Origin: Kordia sp. TARA_039_SRF
GTDB taxonomy: Bacteria > Bacteroidota > Bacteroidia > Flavobacteriales > Flavobacteriaceae
Length of the DNA: 64,000 nucleotides
Direction: 5' to 3'
Assembly: GCA_006383075.2 (NCBI GenBank)
Contig: SMNH02000014.1
Span: 2,169-66,168, forward strand
In this document: piece after piece, positions 25,073 to 34,725 of the stretch
Layout of the letters: each line of letters begins with the position of its first letter
Position numbering within the stretch: the stretch's first letter is position 1
Program-made: the position numbers and the translations under genes
The notes under the pieces: generated by a model
Told to the model about the DNA's origin: nothing
Databases searched by the model: none
What the model saw: the letters and a program-made list of their open reading frames with translations, nothing else

Positions 25073-26152
25073 TTATTCTTCTGGGTTATTTTTTTCAATG
25101 ATTCCTAACTTCTTAGCGCGTTTTTCCCAGCTTTTACGAGCCAATTGTTGTAAATCGGCAACGTTGTCACTCTCGTCCATAATTTCCAAACCGAGTAAGG
25201 TTTCAATAACATCTTCCTGACTTACCAATCCACTCACAGAACCGTATTCGTCAACAACCAACGCAATATGCTCGCGGTGTTCTATAAGTTTTTCAAACAA
25301 TTCTGGAATAGGAAGATTTCTATCGGTAACCAATAGTTCTCTTTTAATAGACGCTAACGGTTCTTGCCCTTTTCCGTCAATAATGGCTTCCATCAATTGA
25401 TCTTTTAGAATATAACCCGTAATATCATCCGTTTGTGCGCCGTGAATTGGGATTCGAGAAAATTTCAAATCGGGATTTTCATCATAAAACTGCTGAATGG
25501 TTTTTTCTGAGGAATCAATTTTTAATACTGAACGTGGCGTCATCACATCTTTTACCAAAATGTCTTTAAAACCCAGTAAATTTCGAATTACTTTACTTTC
25601 CGATTCGTGAAAAACACCTTTGTCAGTGGCAATTTGTGTCATCGCACTAAAGTCTTCACGACTCAACACACTAGCGCCATGACCTTTGCTTCCGATGATT
25701 TTAGTAAACAATTGTAAAACCCATAAAATTCCTGTGTATTTTAGGATTAATACCATAATGTCTAATGTTCTGGTTGCAAAATTGGCAAGTTGCTTCCAGT
25801 ACATGGCTCCAATTGTTTTTGGAATGATTTCGGAAGCGACCAAAATTAAAATTGTCATCACTACCGAAATGATAAATACACCGTAACTGTCTTCATCACC
25901 ATACAGTTTTTTGGCTTCCGTTCCTACCATAATTGCGCCAACGGTATGTGCAATAGTATTGAGCGTTAAGATGGCAATCAGCGGTTTGTCTACATCTTGC
26001 TTGAGTGCTTTTAAATTATCGGCATACGGTTTTCCCTCTTTGCTTTTAATATTGACAAATGTTGGCGTTACGCTTAACAAAACTGCTTCTAAAATAGAGC
26101 ATAAGAATGAAAAGAAAATAGAGAGTACTGCGTAAATTACTAATAGTGTCAT
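25073..26152 (-). CDS. CNNM/CBS-domain membrane protein (CorB/CorC-like)
   Basis: The 359-residue protein has a CNNM (DUF21) membrane domain at about 1-185 with four hydrophobic segments (LLVIYAVLSIFFSFLCSILE first) and the conserved IIPKTIGA and EVIRNLL-type region. A CBS pair follows at about 195-325 (VMTPRSVLKID, IPIHGAQTDDITGYILK, ALVVDEYGSVSGLVSQEDV). The C-terminal transporter-associated domain of longer homologues is missing, and a short basic tail ends the protein. The family is linked to Mg2+ (and Co2+) efflux. The regulatory ligand of the CBS pair is usually ATP-Mg. It is divergent from a T9SS protein gene. Confidence 0.9.
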   Translation of the reverse strand: MTLLVIYAVLSIFFSFLCSILEAVLLSVTPTFVNIKSKEGKPYADNLKALKQDVDKPLIAILTLNTIAHTVGAIMVGTEAKKLYGDEDSYGVFIISVVMTILILVASEIIPKTIGAMYWKQLANFATRTLDIMVLILKYTGILWVLQLFTKIIGSKGHGASVLSREDFSAMTQIATDKGVFHESESKVIRNLLGFKDILVKDVMTPRSVLKIDSSEKTIQQFYDENPDLKFSRIPIHGAQTDDITGYILKDQLMEAIIDGKGQEPLASIKRELLVTDRNLPIPELFEKLIEHREHIALVVDEYGSVSGLVSQEDVIETLLGLEIMDESDNVADLQQLARKSWEKRAKKLGIIEKNNPEE

Positions 26153-26294
26153 GATGATTTAAAAATTGTATATGGCGAATTTAGCTAATATTTTGCTCAA
26201 TTTTTGAGATATGTTGTCGGAATCTGAAAAGTTTCTGTCTTTTCCCTCTTTTTCTGATTTAGAACACTTTTTTTAATAGGAAAAAGGAATTGAC

Positions 26295-26349
26295 GCTTTA
26301 TAAAAGACGTGCAATACTTTTATAAAGCATCAATAACGATGCTTTTTTT
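26295..26349 (+). terminator. Two overlapping, mutually exclusive hairpins, the second terminator-like
   Basis: GCTTTATAAAAG (26295-26306) pairs perfectly with CTTTTATAAAGC (26317-26328). AAAGCATC (26324-26331) pairs with GATGCTTT (26338-26345), followed by a T-run to 26349. The two stems share bases 26324-26328, so only one can form at a time. Both lie upstream of the candidate start of the next transcript, in a gap between divergent genes, so the transcript they would act on is not obvious. Confidence 0.55.
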
Positions 26350-26365
26350 ACGCGACTTCACGTTC

Positions 26366-26373
26366 TAAGTTTG
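26366..26373 (+). promoter_or_regulatory. Candidate -7 element TAAGTTTG for the T9SS protein gene
   Basis: TAAGTTTG fits TAnnTTTG and lies 26 bases before the ATG at 26399. Only a T-run occupies the -33 position (about 26343-26349). Confidence 0.4.
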
Positions 26374-26398
26374 TTCCGAACAATAAAACATTTAAATT

Positions 26399-28312
26399 AT
26401 GAAAAAAAATATTTTTAAATCGTCATTCGCGCAAAAATGCCTAATGATGTTTGTGTTTTTTTCAGCATTCAGTCTTGCTACATTTACAGCAATGGCTCAA
26501 GAAGTGAAAGAAACTCAAAGTACAAGAATTGAAGGTGATAACATTGAAGTTACACTAGAATTATTTAACCAAATAAAAAATTGGCAAAACAAAAGAGATG
26601 CACAACTTCCTTTAGATGCATATTTGGCAACACAAGAAATTTCACCAGACATGCAGCCAAAAGTGGCAACACTCTTAAAACAATTACGAGGCGGTTCAAG
26701 AGATACTGATTGCAATTGTGCGGTACTTACGGTAAATTCTTCGTATGATGTAGCTGCAAATTATTCCAATCAATTTTCACCACCAGAAAATCAAAGCGGA
26801 TTGACTACATGGTACTCAGAATCTATTTCGGGAGCTGCAACACGTCAACGATTAAAGTTAAACTCACCAACGACAAATAATGAGTATGAGTATGAAAAGT
26901 CGGTAAGCGGTGATGAAACATCTTCAAATAGTTATGCACGCATGTCTTTTAATTACATCTGTACCAATGGAAGTTTGTTGCCAGAAGATTGTGGTTGTGG
27001 AAAAACTATCAATTTACAGGCAAATTACTATGGAGATGCTTGGGTAGCTACTTCTGCAACTGGTGGTTGGGGAACACATTCAAGCTTTGCTGCTATTGAG
27101 GACGATGCTGCTTTATTTGCGATTGATCAATATCAGGCAGATACACAGATTACGGTACTAGCAGGTGGACAATTTCAATTGTCAAGAGCACAAGATGATA
27201 CTTGGAATCCTGAATTTTGGATGAATACAGTTGATTTAGCATCTTCCATTGTGGGTATCGTTGTGGCTATTAATACTGGAGCTCCAATTAATTGGGGTAC
27301 TTCTGTTACCCAAGTTGGTACACAAATAGTAAACGTTTTTCAAACACCAATAGATATCCATTATCAAGAAGAGGAAGATGGTTCTGAAGCAGCGAATTTT
27401 TCTATGGGATATAGTGGCGGAATTACATTAGAGCCGAATCATATTGTAAGTGTAGTGATGATTTCCAAAGGATATATTTATGGAAAAGGGAAAGGAAAAT
27501 TTGTAAGTGATTCAGAACATAGAAGTGCTTACTTACTATCAGCAGTGTTACCTTTTAATAATTCAAACCCAGAGTGTTGTATGGAACAATATGGGAAGTG
27601 GGTTTCTGGAGCGTTAGGACTTCCTGGTTCAACCGCATTACTAAATACTATAGGAGCACACCAAACGCTTTATGCGCCATGGGACAACTTATCAGATACC
27701 AACGGTGATGGCAATGTAAACATCAATACAAGCATTGGTTACGCATATCGTTCAGAAGAGTGTCAAGTTTGCGGAATTGATGTAGTTACAGGACTTGCTG
27801 TAGACGCAACAGATCTAAATATTGGTGCCAATACGCGACCAGTAGATTTTTCATGGAATGGACAAGCAGGTGTAGATTATTACCAAATTAAGGTGTATAG
27901 CAATACAGGAGTTTTATTGTACACTTACAATACTTCGGATACAAGCTATACCGCAAATTTAGTGCCTGGAGATTATAGTTTTTCAGTAACTGCCATCTGT
28001 AATAACGGAGAATCTACTGTATCGGGAACGCAACCATTTACAGTACCGCCTTTAGTAATAAGAGATGATATACGTTTTAGAATGTCTCCTAATCCAGGAA
28101 AGTCTGATGTGGAAATTAAAATAGAAAACTATGAAGAGTACAAAACATTAGAAGTTCAAATTACAGATGTACGAGGAATTACTCATCACAAATCGCAGAT
28201 TACAGAAGGTGTTCACAATATAAATATTCAAAAATGGAACACAGGTATCTATTTTTGTAAAATTATTGCAGATAGCAAGCAATCTACAGTAAAGCAATTG
28301 GTGAAAGAATAG
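26399..28312 (+). CDS. Secreted T9SS type A protein of unknown function
   Basis: The 637-residue protein has a signal peptide (residues about 1-33, ending AMAQ). A short helical pro-like segment and then a double glycine followed by SRDTDCNCAVL occur near residue 100. The middle part is a strand-rich region without a family I recognise (cysteines in CTNGSLLPEDCGCGK and NPECCMEQ). A fibronectin-like domain lies at about 465-550 and a T9SS sorting domain at about 558-637 (RMSPNPGKSDVEI to the end). It is expected to be exported through the outer membrane. The gene stands alone with a terminator-like hairpin behind it. Confidence 0.85.
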   Translation: MKKNIFKSSFAQKCLMMFVFFSAFSLATFTAMAQEVKETQSTRIEGDNIEVTLELFNQIKNWQNKRDAQLPLDAYLATQEISPDMQPKVATLLKQLRGGSRDTDCNCAVLTVNSSYDVAANYSNQFSPPENQSGLTTWYSESISGAATRQRLKLNSPTTNNEYEYEKSVSGDETSSNSYARMSFNYICTNGSLLPEDCGCGKTINLQANYYGDAWVATSATGGWGTHSSFAAIEDDAALFAIDQYQADTQITVLAGGQFQLSRAQDDTWNPEFWMNTVDLASSIVGIVVAINTGAPINWGTSVTQVGTQIVNVFQTPIDIHYQEEEDGSEAANFSMGYSGGITLEPNHIVSVVMISKGYIYGKGKGKFVSDSEHRSAYLLSAVLPFNNSNPECCMEQYGKWVSGALGLPGSTALLNTIGAHQTLYAPWDNLSDTNGDGNVNINTSIGYAYRSEECQVCGIDVVTGLAVDATDLNIGANTRPVDFSWNGQAGVDYYQIKVYSNTGVLLYTYNTSDTSYTANLVPGDYSFSVTAICNNGESTVSGTQPFTVPPLVIRDDIRFRMSPNPGKSDVEIKIENYEEYKTLEVQITDVRGITHHKSQITEGVHNINIQKWNTGIYFCKIIADSKQSTVKQLVKE

Positions 28313-28334
28313 TTGGTTTTAGTTTTTAACGAGG

Positions 28335-28371
28335 GAAAAAGAGAGTTTGTAGCAATACAGGCTCTCTTTTC
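28335..28371 (+). terminator. Terminator-like hairpin after the T9SS protein gene
   Basis: AAAAGAGAG (28337-28345) pairs with CTCTCTTTT (28362-28370) around a 16-base loop, and the stem ends in four T. The long loop and the lack of a separate T-run lower the confidence. Confidence 0.5.
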
Positions 28372-28423
28372 ATACTTACTTGATAATCGAGATTAAAAAT
28401 GCACCGACGTTTGCGTCAAAATG

Positions 28424-28451
28424 CTTCAATACTTTCTACTTAATGCTTCGT
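28424..28451 (-). repeat. Possible degenerate heptamer array near the DinB gene 3' end
   Basis: CTT occurs at 28424, 28432, 28439 and 28446, giving spacings of 8, 7 and 7 (AAG on the minus strand). This resembles the heptamer arrays at 23033, 41171, 41394 and 53302 but is shorter and less regular. Confidence 0.3.
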
Positions 28452-28473
28452 GGGCTTACCCCAAAGTAGTTGA

Positions 28474-28980
28474 CTACCAACCACGATATCTAGGCGGTTT
28501 GATACTTTTTAGATTCAAATATACAATCAATTGTCCGCGGTGATGCGTAACGTGGTCTTGCAATAAATTTAAAATTTGCAATTTCGTTTTCGGTCCCGCG
28601 AAGAATTCTACAATTTCTTTTAAATCACTTTCCTTCGCAGTTTTTACGATTGTTGCTGTTTGATTAAAAGAAGTTTTTAGTGCAGCAATCATATCCGCTT
28701 TGGTGGTTGGTGTTTCTTCCTTTGCTTTCTTTTTTTCGGTGGAAAAGTATGTGGTACTCAACCAATCCATATTTTGTTTGATGTGCAATAGTTGTTCTCG
28801 AAACGTTTTTTGGCGTTTCGTTGGCTTATAATCGTATGCGTCTTCTGGCATCAATTCTGCCATTTCAACCAAATAATTTTTAGAGTTTTCCCATTTTTCC
28901 AAAAAAGCGGAAATGGGTGTGTTTTGGGCATTTGCAACGGAAAGCGTTACAACAAAAAGTAAGAGCGTATATAATTTCAT
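28474..28980 (-). CDS. DinB-family protein with signal peptide
   Basis: The 168-residue protein starts with a signal peptide (MKLYTLLLFVVTLSVANAQ), so it should act in the periplasm. The mature part is a four-helix DinB-type domain with the metal-ligand histidines in the expected places: one His in LLHIKQN after the second helix start and an HxxxH-like pair in DHVTHHRGQL near the C-terminus. DinB/YfiT-like proteins bind a divalent metal. Some act as thiol transferases, but the function of exported members is unknown. It begins 6 bases after the stop of the cytochrome c gene and so is probably the third gene of the hemB transcript. Confidence 0.88.
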   Translation of the reverse strand: MKLYTLLLFVVTLSVANAQNTPISAFLEKWENSKNYLVEMAELMPEDAYDYKPTKRQKTFREQLLHIKQNMDWLSTTYFSTEKKKAKEETPTTKADMIAALKTSFNQTATIVKTAKESDLKEIVEFFAGPKTKLQILNLLQDHVTHHRGQLIVYLNLKSIKPPRYRGW

Positions 28981-28986
28981 AGATAG

Positions 28987-29394
28987 TTATTGTGTGTATT
29001 GTAAAATATTTTGAATGTCAGTATTGCTTATTTCTGGTGAAATAAGGCACTTGCGTTCTCTTTGGTTAAAAATTTCCGTGAATGATTTGCGCCTTACATT
29101 CAAAAAAGAATCTATACTAATTTCTTTTTCTTCTTCGTAGCGAGCTTTTACAGAACGCAATGGTGGTCCAGTAGATTGAGCATCTAATTTATGACAAGCA
29201 GCACAATTTATTTTAAATAACGCTTCTCCTTGTTTTTGAGCTCCTGTAAGATGTTCTTCTAAAAATGTGTAGCCACAGATTAGAATCGGCTGAGTTTTAG
29301 CTATTTTTTCGGATTCCTTTACACTCACAAGAAATACTACAGCTATTCCTGCAGCAATCAAAAAAACAAATATGGAAGCAGCAGCTTTCATCAA
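28987..29394 (-). CDS. Membrane-anchored monohaem cytochrome c lacking the axial Met
   Basis: The 135-residue protein has an uncleaved-looking N-terminal helix (about 6-25) and one haem-binding motif CAACH (64-68). After it there is no methionine and no further histidine. In the C-terminal helix region, where family members usually carry the axial Met in an MP motif, the sequence reads RKCLISPEIS, with Cys116. His/Cys ligation is therefore possible. It starts two bases after the hemB stop and is followed six bases later by a DinB-like gene, so haem synthesis and a haem protein are coupled in one transcript. The electron-transfer partner is unknown. Confidence 0.85.
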   Translation of the reverse strand: MMKAAASIFVFLIAAGIAVVFLVSVKESEKIAKTQPILICGYTFLEEHLTGAQKQGEALFKINCAACHKLDAQSTGPPLRSVKARYEEEKEISIDSFLNVRRKSFTEIFNQRERKCLISPEISNTDIQNILQYTQ

Positions 29395-29396
29395 AG

Positions 29397-30431
<1,035 letters not shown>

Positions 30432-30461
30432 TTATAAACGTTAAACCATAAAAAGCGATTT

Positions 30462-31688
30462 TTAAGAAATAAAATTAAAAACCCACGTGTAAATCACCAT
30501 CATTCCTAACACAATGCCGCCAACGAGCATGATGTCGGTAGTGAACAACATTCCCAAGAAACCTACGCATAACATGGCAATTCCGTAGAAAAGTCCAATC
30601 ATGCGTCCTTTTTTGGAGTTTCGTAAAAAAGAACCTGGCAACGGTAACAATGCACAAAAACAGGTAAATCCCCAAAGCATAAATAACGGATTGTTGAGTG
30701 TGAAGAACAAAATCACGCCTGCAATTCCCGCTAAGGTCAATCCGCCAAACGCGTAGCCGCTGTATTTTTCATTGTCAGTCAAGAGATATTTTCCGTACGA
30801 ATCGCCCAATAAAATGGTGTTGGACAACGATTCCATAATCCAGCCGCCAAGTACAAAAACGAGATATACGATGATAAGCGGAATGACTAAAAAGGTCAAA
30901 TCAGACGCTTCTAACACTTTTACGCCCAAACGATAAGCGACATACAATCCGATGATAAAAATCCATTGATTGCGCGACGATTGCTTGCTCATCCAAAAGG
31001 CATATTGTAAATACCATTTGTAGAGTACATTTTTCGATTTAATAGCTGTTGCCATGCCTTCGCGTGCGTATTGCATGTTCGGATTGAGTTGTAATGCTTG
31101 TTTGAAATGATGTAAGGCTTTTTTAGTATCACCATTTTCCAATGAAACCCAACCAACATTGGCATGCGCATAATCATCTTCAGCATTGTCAAACAAAATA
31201 TGTTCTACGGTTTGATTGGCTTCTTCCTTGCGATTTAATTTGGTTAAGATGCGTGCGCGAATATTTAAACAAGCTGCATTTTTCGGATCGAGTTGTAAAC
31301 CTTCGTTGACAAAATGCAAAGCTTCTTCAAACTTCTTTTTGTCCATCAGCAACGCACCTTTAAACCCAAAATAATCTGCTTGATACGGATCGAGTTCTAT
31401 ACTTTTATTTACTAATGAAATCGCGTCTTGGAGTTTGTCCAATCGGGAAGCAATTTGTGCTTTTAGGAAGAATAAATTGCCTTCGTTGGGCGTTTCGTGG
31501 AGCAATTCGTCAATGATTTGAGAAGATTTGGTATAATCGCTCACATTAAAATAACACAACGCCAAATAGTATTTGCTAGGATAATTGTACACACTTTCCG
31601 CAACAGCATCACTCAGATACGTAATGGCTTCTTGAAAACGTCCCAATTCAAAGAGTTGAACACCGCGCAGATGATTTTTTGACTCCAT
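30462..31688 (-). CDS. TPR protein with C-terminal multi-helix membrane domain
   Basis: I place the start at ATG 31688, whose A is also the last base of the upstream TGA (TGATG coupling). A GTG one codon earlier is the alternative. The 408-residue product has about six tetratricopeptide repeats over residues 1-205 (for example ALCYFNVSDYTKSSQIIDEL and AHANVGWVSLENGDTKKALH), then a membrane domain with five or six hydrophobic segments from about 228 to the end. The upstream gene encodes a TPR-AAA ATPase, and tight coupling suggests that the two products form one membrane-tethered complex. The function is unknown. Confidence 0.83.
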   Translation of the reverse strand: MESKNHLRGVQLFELGRFQEAITYLSDAVAESVYNYPSKYYLALCYFNVSDYTKSSQIIDELLHETPNEGNLFFLKAQIASRLDKLQDAISLVNKSIELDPYQADYFGFKGALLMDKKKFEEALHFVNEGLQLDPKNAACLNIRARILTKLNRKEEANQTVEHILFDNAEDDYAHANVGWVSLENGDTKKALHHFKQALQLNPNMQYAREGMATAIKSKNVLYKWYLQYAFWMSKQSSRNQWIFIIGLYVAYRLGVKVLEASDLTFLVIPLIIVYLVFVLGGWIMESLSNTILLGDSYGKYLLTDNEKYSGYAFGGLTLAGIAGVILFFTLNNPLFMLWGFTCFCALLPLPGSFLRNSKKGRMIGLFYGIAMLCVGFLGMLFTTDIMLVGGIVLGMMVIYTWVFNFIS

Positions 31689-32983
31689 CACTTCTTTATG
31701 TTTAAATACGCTAAAATATCATCGTACAGTCCGCTATCATTGGCATACAACGCATAATTTTTTGAGGAAACAAACCATTCTTTGGTACTCGGTTTTATCT
31801 TTTTAATCGCTTTTAAAATGTCTTTTGTACTAAGCGGTTTCGGAATGCCGTCTTTGAAAGAAGCTTCTAATTTCGTTTCTACCGCAACATCTATGGCTGC
31901 TTGAATATCCGCGCCCGAGAATTCTTTTGCTGCTTTTGCCAACGCCATATAATCAATGGTTTCCGTTGGTTTTTCTTGGAGATGAATGTTAAAAATCGCC
32001 GCTTTGGCTTCCACATCAGGTGGCGATACGAAGATGATTCTGTCAAATCGTCCTGGACGGCGAAATGCAGGATCTAAGTGCCACGGAGCATTGGTAGCAC
32101 CTAAGACGAGAATTCCATCATTATCGGCGTCAATTCCGTCCAATTCTGCCAAAAATTGATTGATGACAGTTCTTCCTGAGGTTTTGTTGACATCGTTTCG
32201 ATTCGCGCCAAGCGCATCAATTTCATCAATAAAAATGACACATGGCGTATTTTTTCGGGCAGTTTCAAAGATTTCGTGCAAGTTTTTCTCCGAATTTCCA
32301 ATCCACATGTCCAAAATATCGTTGATGCCAACACTGATAAAATTTGCGTTGATTTCCCCTGCCGTAGCACGCGCAATGTGCGTTTTTCCGCAACCTGGCG
32401 GACCGTACAAGAGAATGCCACCACCTATTTTTTTGCCATAGGCTTTGTACAAATCACGGTGTTCTAAGGGTTTGATGATTTTTAAATCGATTTCTTTTTT
32501 GATGTTGTCCATTCCACCAATACTCGCAAAATTGGTTGTTGGCTTTTTGAGGAAAGACAATCCATCTTCATCGACAAAATCAGGTTCGCGAGTAGTTGTA
32601 TTTACTTTTAGCACATTATCAAAATCTTCATTTTCGTAGTTGGCATCGAGTTCCAACAATTCTTTATAAGTTTCTTGCGCATCGCTGTAATTTTCTTGGT
32701 TGATTTGACAATAACAGAGCAATTCCAAGTATTTTTTCTCGGTTTTCTTTTTGATGATTTCTTCTAGCAAGACTTCCGCAGCCGTTACTTTTTGTTGTTT
32801 GTAAAAGCAGTTTGCCAGTTCGTATTTGGCTTCTAGATGATTGTTGTCTAAATCGATGATTTCAATCAATTGTTGTTCCGCTTCGGCGAAACTTCTTTGT
32901 TGCATGTAGAGTTTGGCAATTTGAAGTTTGAGCGGAATATTATGAGGAGAAAATTGTAGTGCTTCTAATAAACTTTCTAACAT
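31688..32983 (-). CDS. AAA+ ATPase with N-terminal TPR domain
   Basis: The 431-residue protein has three or four TPR-type helical repeats in residues 1-125, then one AAA domain: a GGMDNIKKEI entry helix, Walker A GPPGCGKT (near 194-201), Walker B CVIFIDEIDALG, sensor 1 ATNAPWHLD, and the arginine fingers in FRRPGRFDR. It resembles the AAA core of FtsH and Cdc48, but without a protease domain or membrane helix. It probably acts as a hexameric unfoldase or remodelling ATPase. The downstream gene (TGATG overlap) encodes a TPR membrane protein that may anchor it. A thioesterase gene precedes it by 30 bases. Confidence 0.92.
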   Translation of the reverse strand: MLESLLEALQFSPHNIPLKLQIAKLYMQQRSFAEAEQQLIEIIDLDNNHLEAKYELANCFYKQQKVTAAEVLLEEIIKKKTEKKYLELLCYCQINQENYSDAQETYKELLELDANYENEDFDNVLKVNTTTREPDFVDEDGLSFLKKPTTNFASIGGMDNIKKEIDLKIIKPLEHRDLYKAYGKKIGGGILLYGPPGCGKTHIARATAGEINANFISVGINDILDMWIGNSEKNLHEIFETARKNTPCVIFIDEIDALGANRNDVNKTSGRTVINQFLAELDGIDADNDGILVLGATNAPWHLDPAFRRPGRFDRIIFVSPPDVEAKAAIFNIHLQEKPTETIDYMALAKAAKEFSGADIQAAIDVAVETKLEASFKDGIPKPLSTKDILKAIKKIKPSTKEWFVSSKNYALYANDSGLYDDILAYLNIKK

Positions 32984-33013
32984 TCGTTTCTTTTTTTGTT
33001 GAAGATAGCATTT

Positions 33014-33445
33014 TTATTGATATCCAATGTCTTCACTGAGCGCGACTTTACTTTTGGCAAAATTTCCGGTTCCGAAGGCAATTTCATGCCCTTTTTCATC
33101 TACCAACGAACTTTCTGCCACAAACAAATTGCGCGACTTGAATTTGACCTTTCCTGTTGCCGTAATTTTTCCTTTGCTAATTGGTCGCGTAATGTTGATG
33201 TTGAAAGAAGTCGTTAGCACAAACGCATCTTTTACTATCGAATTGACCGCAAAAAAAGCGGCATCGTCTAGCAATTTGAAATATACCGAACCGTGAATCG
33301 CGCCCAACGCATGAAAATACTTTGGGTCAATTGTTATGGAAATCGTGGCAATTTCGTCACCAATAGTAATTTCTGTAGTTTCATAGAGTTGCGTATTCAC
33401 GTTAGACGCTAAATACATACGTTCGAGTTTTCGGTAGTGTTCCAT
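33014..33445 (-). CDS. PaaI-like hotdog thioesterase
   Basis: I prefer ATG 33445 (MEHYRKLERMYLAS) to the frame's first ATG at 33481, as it matches the usual family start. The 143-residue product has the hotdog pattern: the strand ATISITIDPKY, then AIHGSVYFKLLDDAAFFAVN, in which His-Gly marks the catalytic region of the central helix, then SFNINITRPISKGKITATGK. These enzymes hydrolyse acyl-CoA or similar thioesters. The natural substrate cannot be told. It precedes the TPR-AAA gene by 30 bases on the same strand. Confidence 0.87.
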   Translation of the reverse strand: MEHYRKLERMYLASNVNTQLYETTEITIGDEIATISITIDPKYFHALGAIHGSVYFKLLDDAAFFAVNSIVKDAFVLTTSFNINITRPISKGKITATGKVKFKSRNLFVAESSLVDEKGHEIAFGTGNFAKSKVALSEDIGYQ

Positions 33446-33501
33446 GGTTTTTTGTGATGAGTTGGAATGCATCAAGTACAATTCTCTAGAAAAAGAACAA
33501 T

Positions 33502-33804
33502 TTATTTTTTAGGAATTCGTTTAATCAATTCAACATTTTGACTGTGTTTTGAGCTGTATGACATTACCAACGTTCCTTTCGTGCCGTCATTCGCTTCAAT
33601 GGCAAAAACAATAGAATCATCTTGCGGATTTGACATGCCTTCAAAGCGATAGCTTTCGACAATTTTCAATTCGTCAGGTAAATATTCTTTAGATGTTTTA
33701 CTTCCAACTATTTTAGTATTTTCAGCTCTAAAGCCTTCTTCGTAACCATTTTTGGTAAGTGTGTTAATGGCTAGAGAAAGCGTATCATAATCTCCTACGT
33801 GCAT
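33502..33804 (-). CDS. Small conserved protein, often mislabelled PRPP synthetase
   Basis: I place the start at ATG 33804 (MHVGDYDTLSLAINTLTKNG), 13 codons inside the longest frame. The 100-residue product matches in pattern a common Bacteroidetes family: a helical start 'YDTL..A...L...GY', then LKIVESYRFEGMSNPQDDSI and VFAIEANDGTKGTLV. Databases often call it phosphoribosylpyrophosphate synthetase, but it lacks any part of that enzyme and its true role is unknown. It lies between a thioesterase gene and a degenerate site-2-protease gene, with a 126-base gap to the latter. Confidence 0.75.
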   Translation of the reverse strand: MHVGDYDTLSLAINTLTKNGYEEGFRAENTKIVGSKTSKEYLPDELKIVESYRFEGMSNPQDDSIVFAIEANDGTKGTLVMSYSSKHSQNVELIKRIPKK

Positions 33805-33930
33805 AACTTTTTTAATTTTAATGAGTGATTTTTTGAACATCAAGAGCGTTAGCTCGATTTCTCAAAGAGCTTTAAAGTTACAAAATATCACTTGGAAAAG
33901 CTATTTAGTTGAAAGATATTGTAGACCTTT

Positions 33931-34725
33931 TTATACCCAATTTTTTGGGAAAGTTTTTATTCCTAAAAATACTACATACGATATCATATATGCTGTGCCA
34001 AAAAATACAACTAGGGCCATAAAGCCCTCTGAAAATGTGTGTAAATTCGTAAATAATATTCCCAATTTATATAAAATGTAACCATAGATTAACACCTGTA
34101 ACACGAAGGTGATTATGACATGATAAGTTTTAGGATTTTGAATTAGAAAAATTATAATAGGCGTTGTAATAGCAAAAATAACATTCATCAACAACAACAT
34201 CATGAGTATGATGAAAAACTCGTTATGAATTTTAGTCAATGAATTCCATGTAGCGATTGACATTTCCGCATTGATGTTTTCAGAAAGATAGTCATACATA
34301 TTTAAAACCGCCGTTTTTGCAATCTGAAAGTTATCTGTGAATGTATTATCAAGATTGATAAACACGATACATACGAAAACTAAAATAATAGTTGTAATAA
34401 TTGGAAGAATTCTAAACATAACTCTTGACGAAATGGGTTTTCCAAGATACATATCGTCTTCTATTTCACGATTTTCAAATTCGAGATCATCTTTGGACAT
34501 TCCTGCGACTCTGACGGAAGCATTTATTGGAAGATACCCTAAAATATATCGAATATTGTTTCGCTTAAAATACATGAGATGCTTTCCGAAAATTCTTGTA
34601 GAAATTTCAAATGATTCCAATCGCATTCCGAATACCTTGGCATAAATGGTATATAGAATATTTGATACGAATAGGTTGCAAATTACTGCAATCGCCAAAT
34701 AGAAAACCGTTATATCTACACCCAT
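33931..34725 (-). CDS. Degenerate site-2 protease (M50/RseP-like) membrane protein
   Basis: The 264-residue protein has an N-terminal helix followed by AKVFGMRLESFEI, FKRNNIRYILGYLPINASVRV and AGMSKDDLEFEN, which align well with the RseP segments 'A..GVRVE.FSIG', 'TEY.I..IPLGGYVKM' and the acidic stretch after them. At the place of the zinc motif HExGH this protein has SNILY (residues 21-25), and no LDG motif is found, so it should not cleave proteins. Four more membrane segments follow (about 100-122, 160-195, 200-222, 230-255). It overlaps hemF by 10 bases and is the next gene on that transcript. The role is unknown. A pseudoprotease that binds membrane proteins is one idea. Confidence 0.65.
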   Translation of the reverse strand: MGVDITVFYLAIAVICNLFVSNILYTIYAKVFGMRLESFEISTRIFGKHLMYFKRNNIRYILGYLPINASVRVAGMSKDDLEFENREIEDDMYLGKPISSRVMFRILPIITTIILVFVCIVFINLDNTFTDNFQIAKTAVLNMYDYLSENINAEMSIATWNSLTKIHNEFFIILMMLLLMNVIFAITTPIIIFLIQNPKTYHVIITFVLQVLIYGYILYKLGILFTNLHTFSEGFMALVVFFGTAYMISYVVFLGIKTFPKNWV

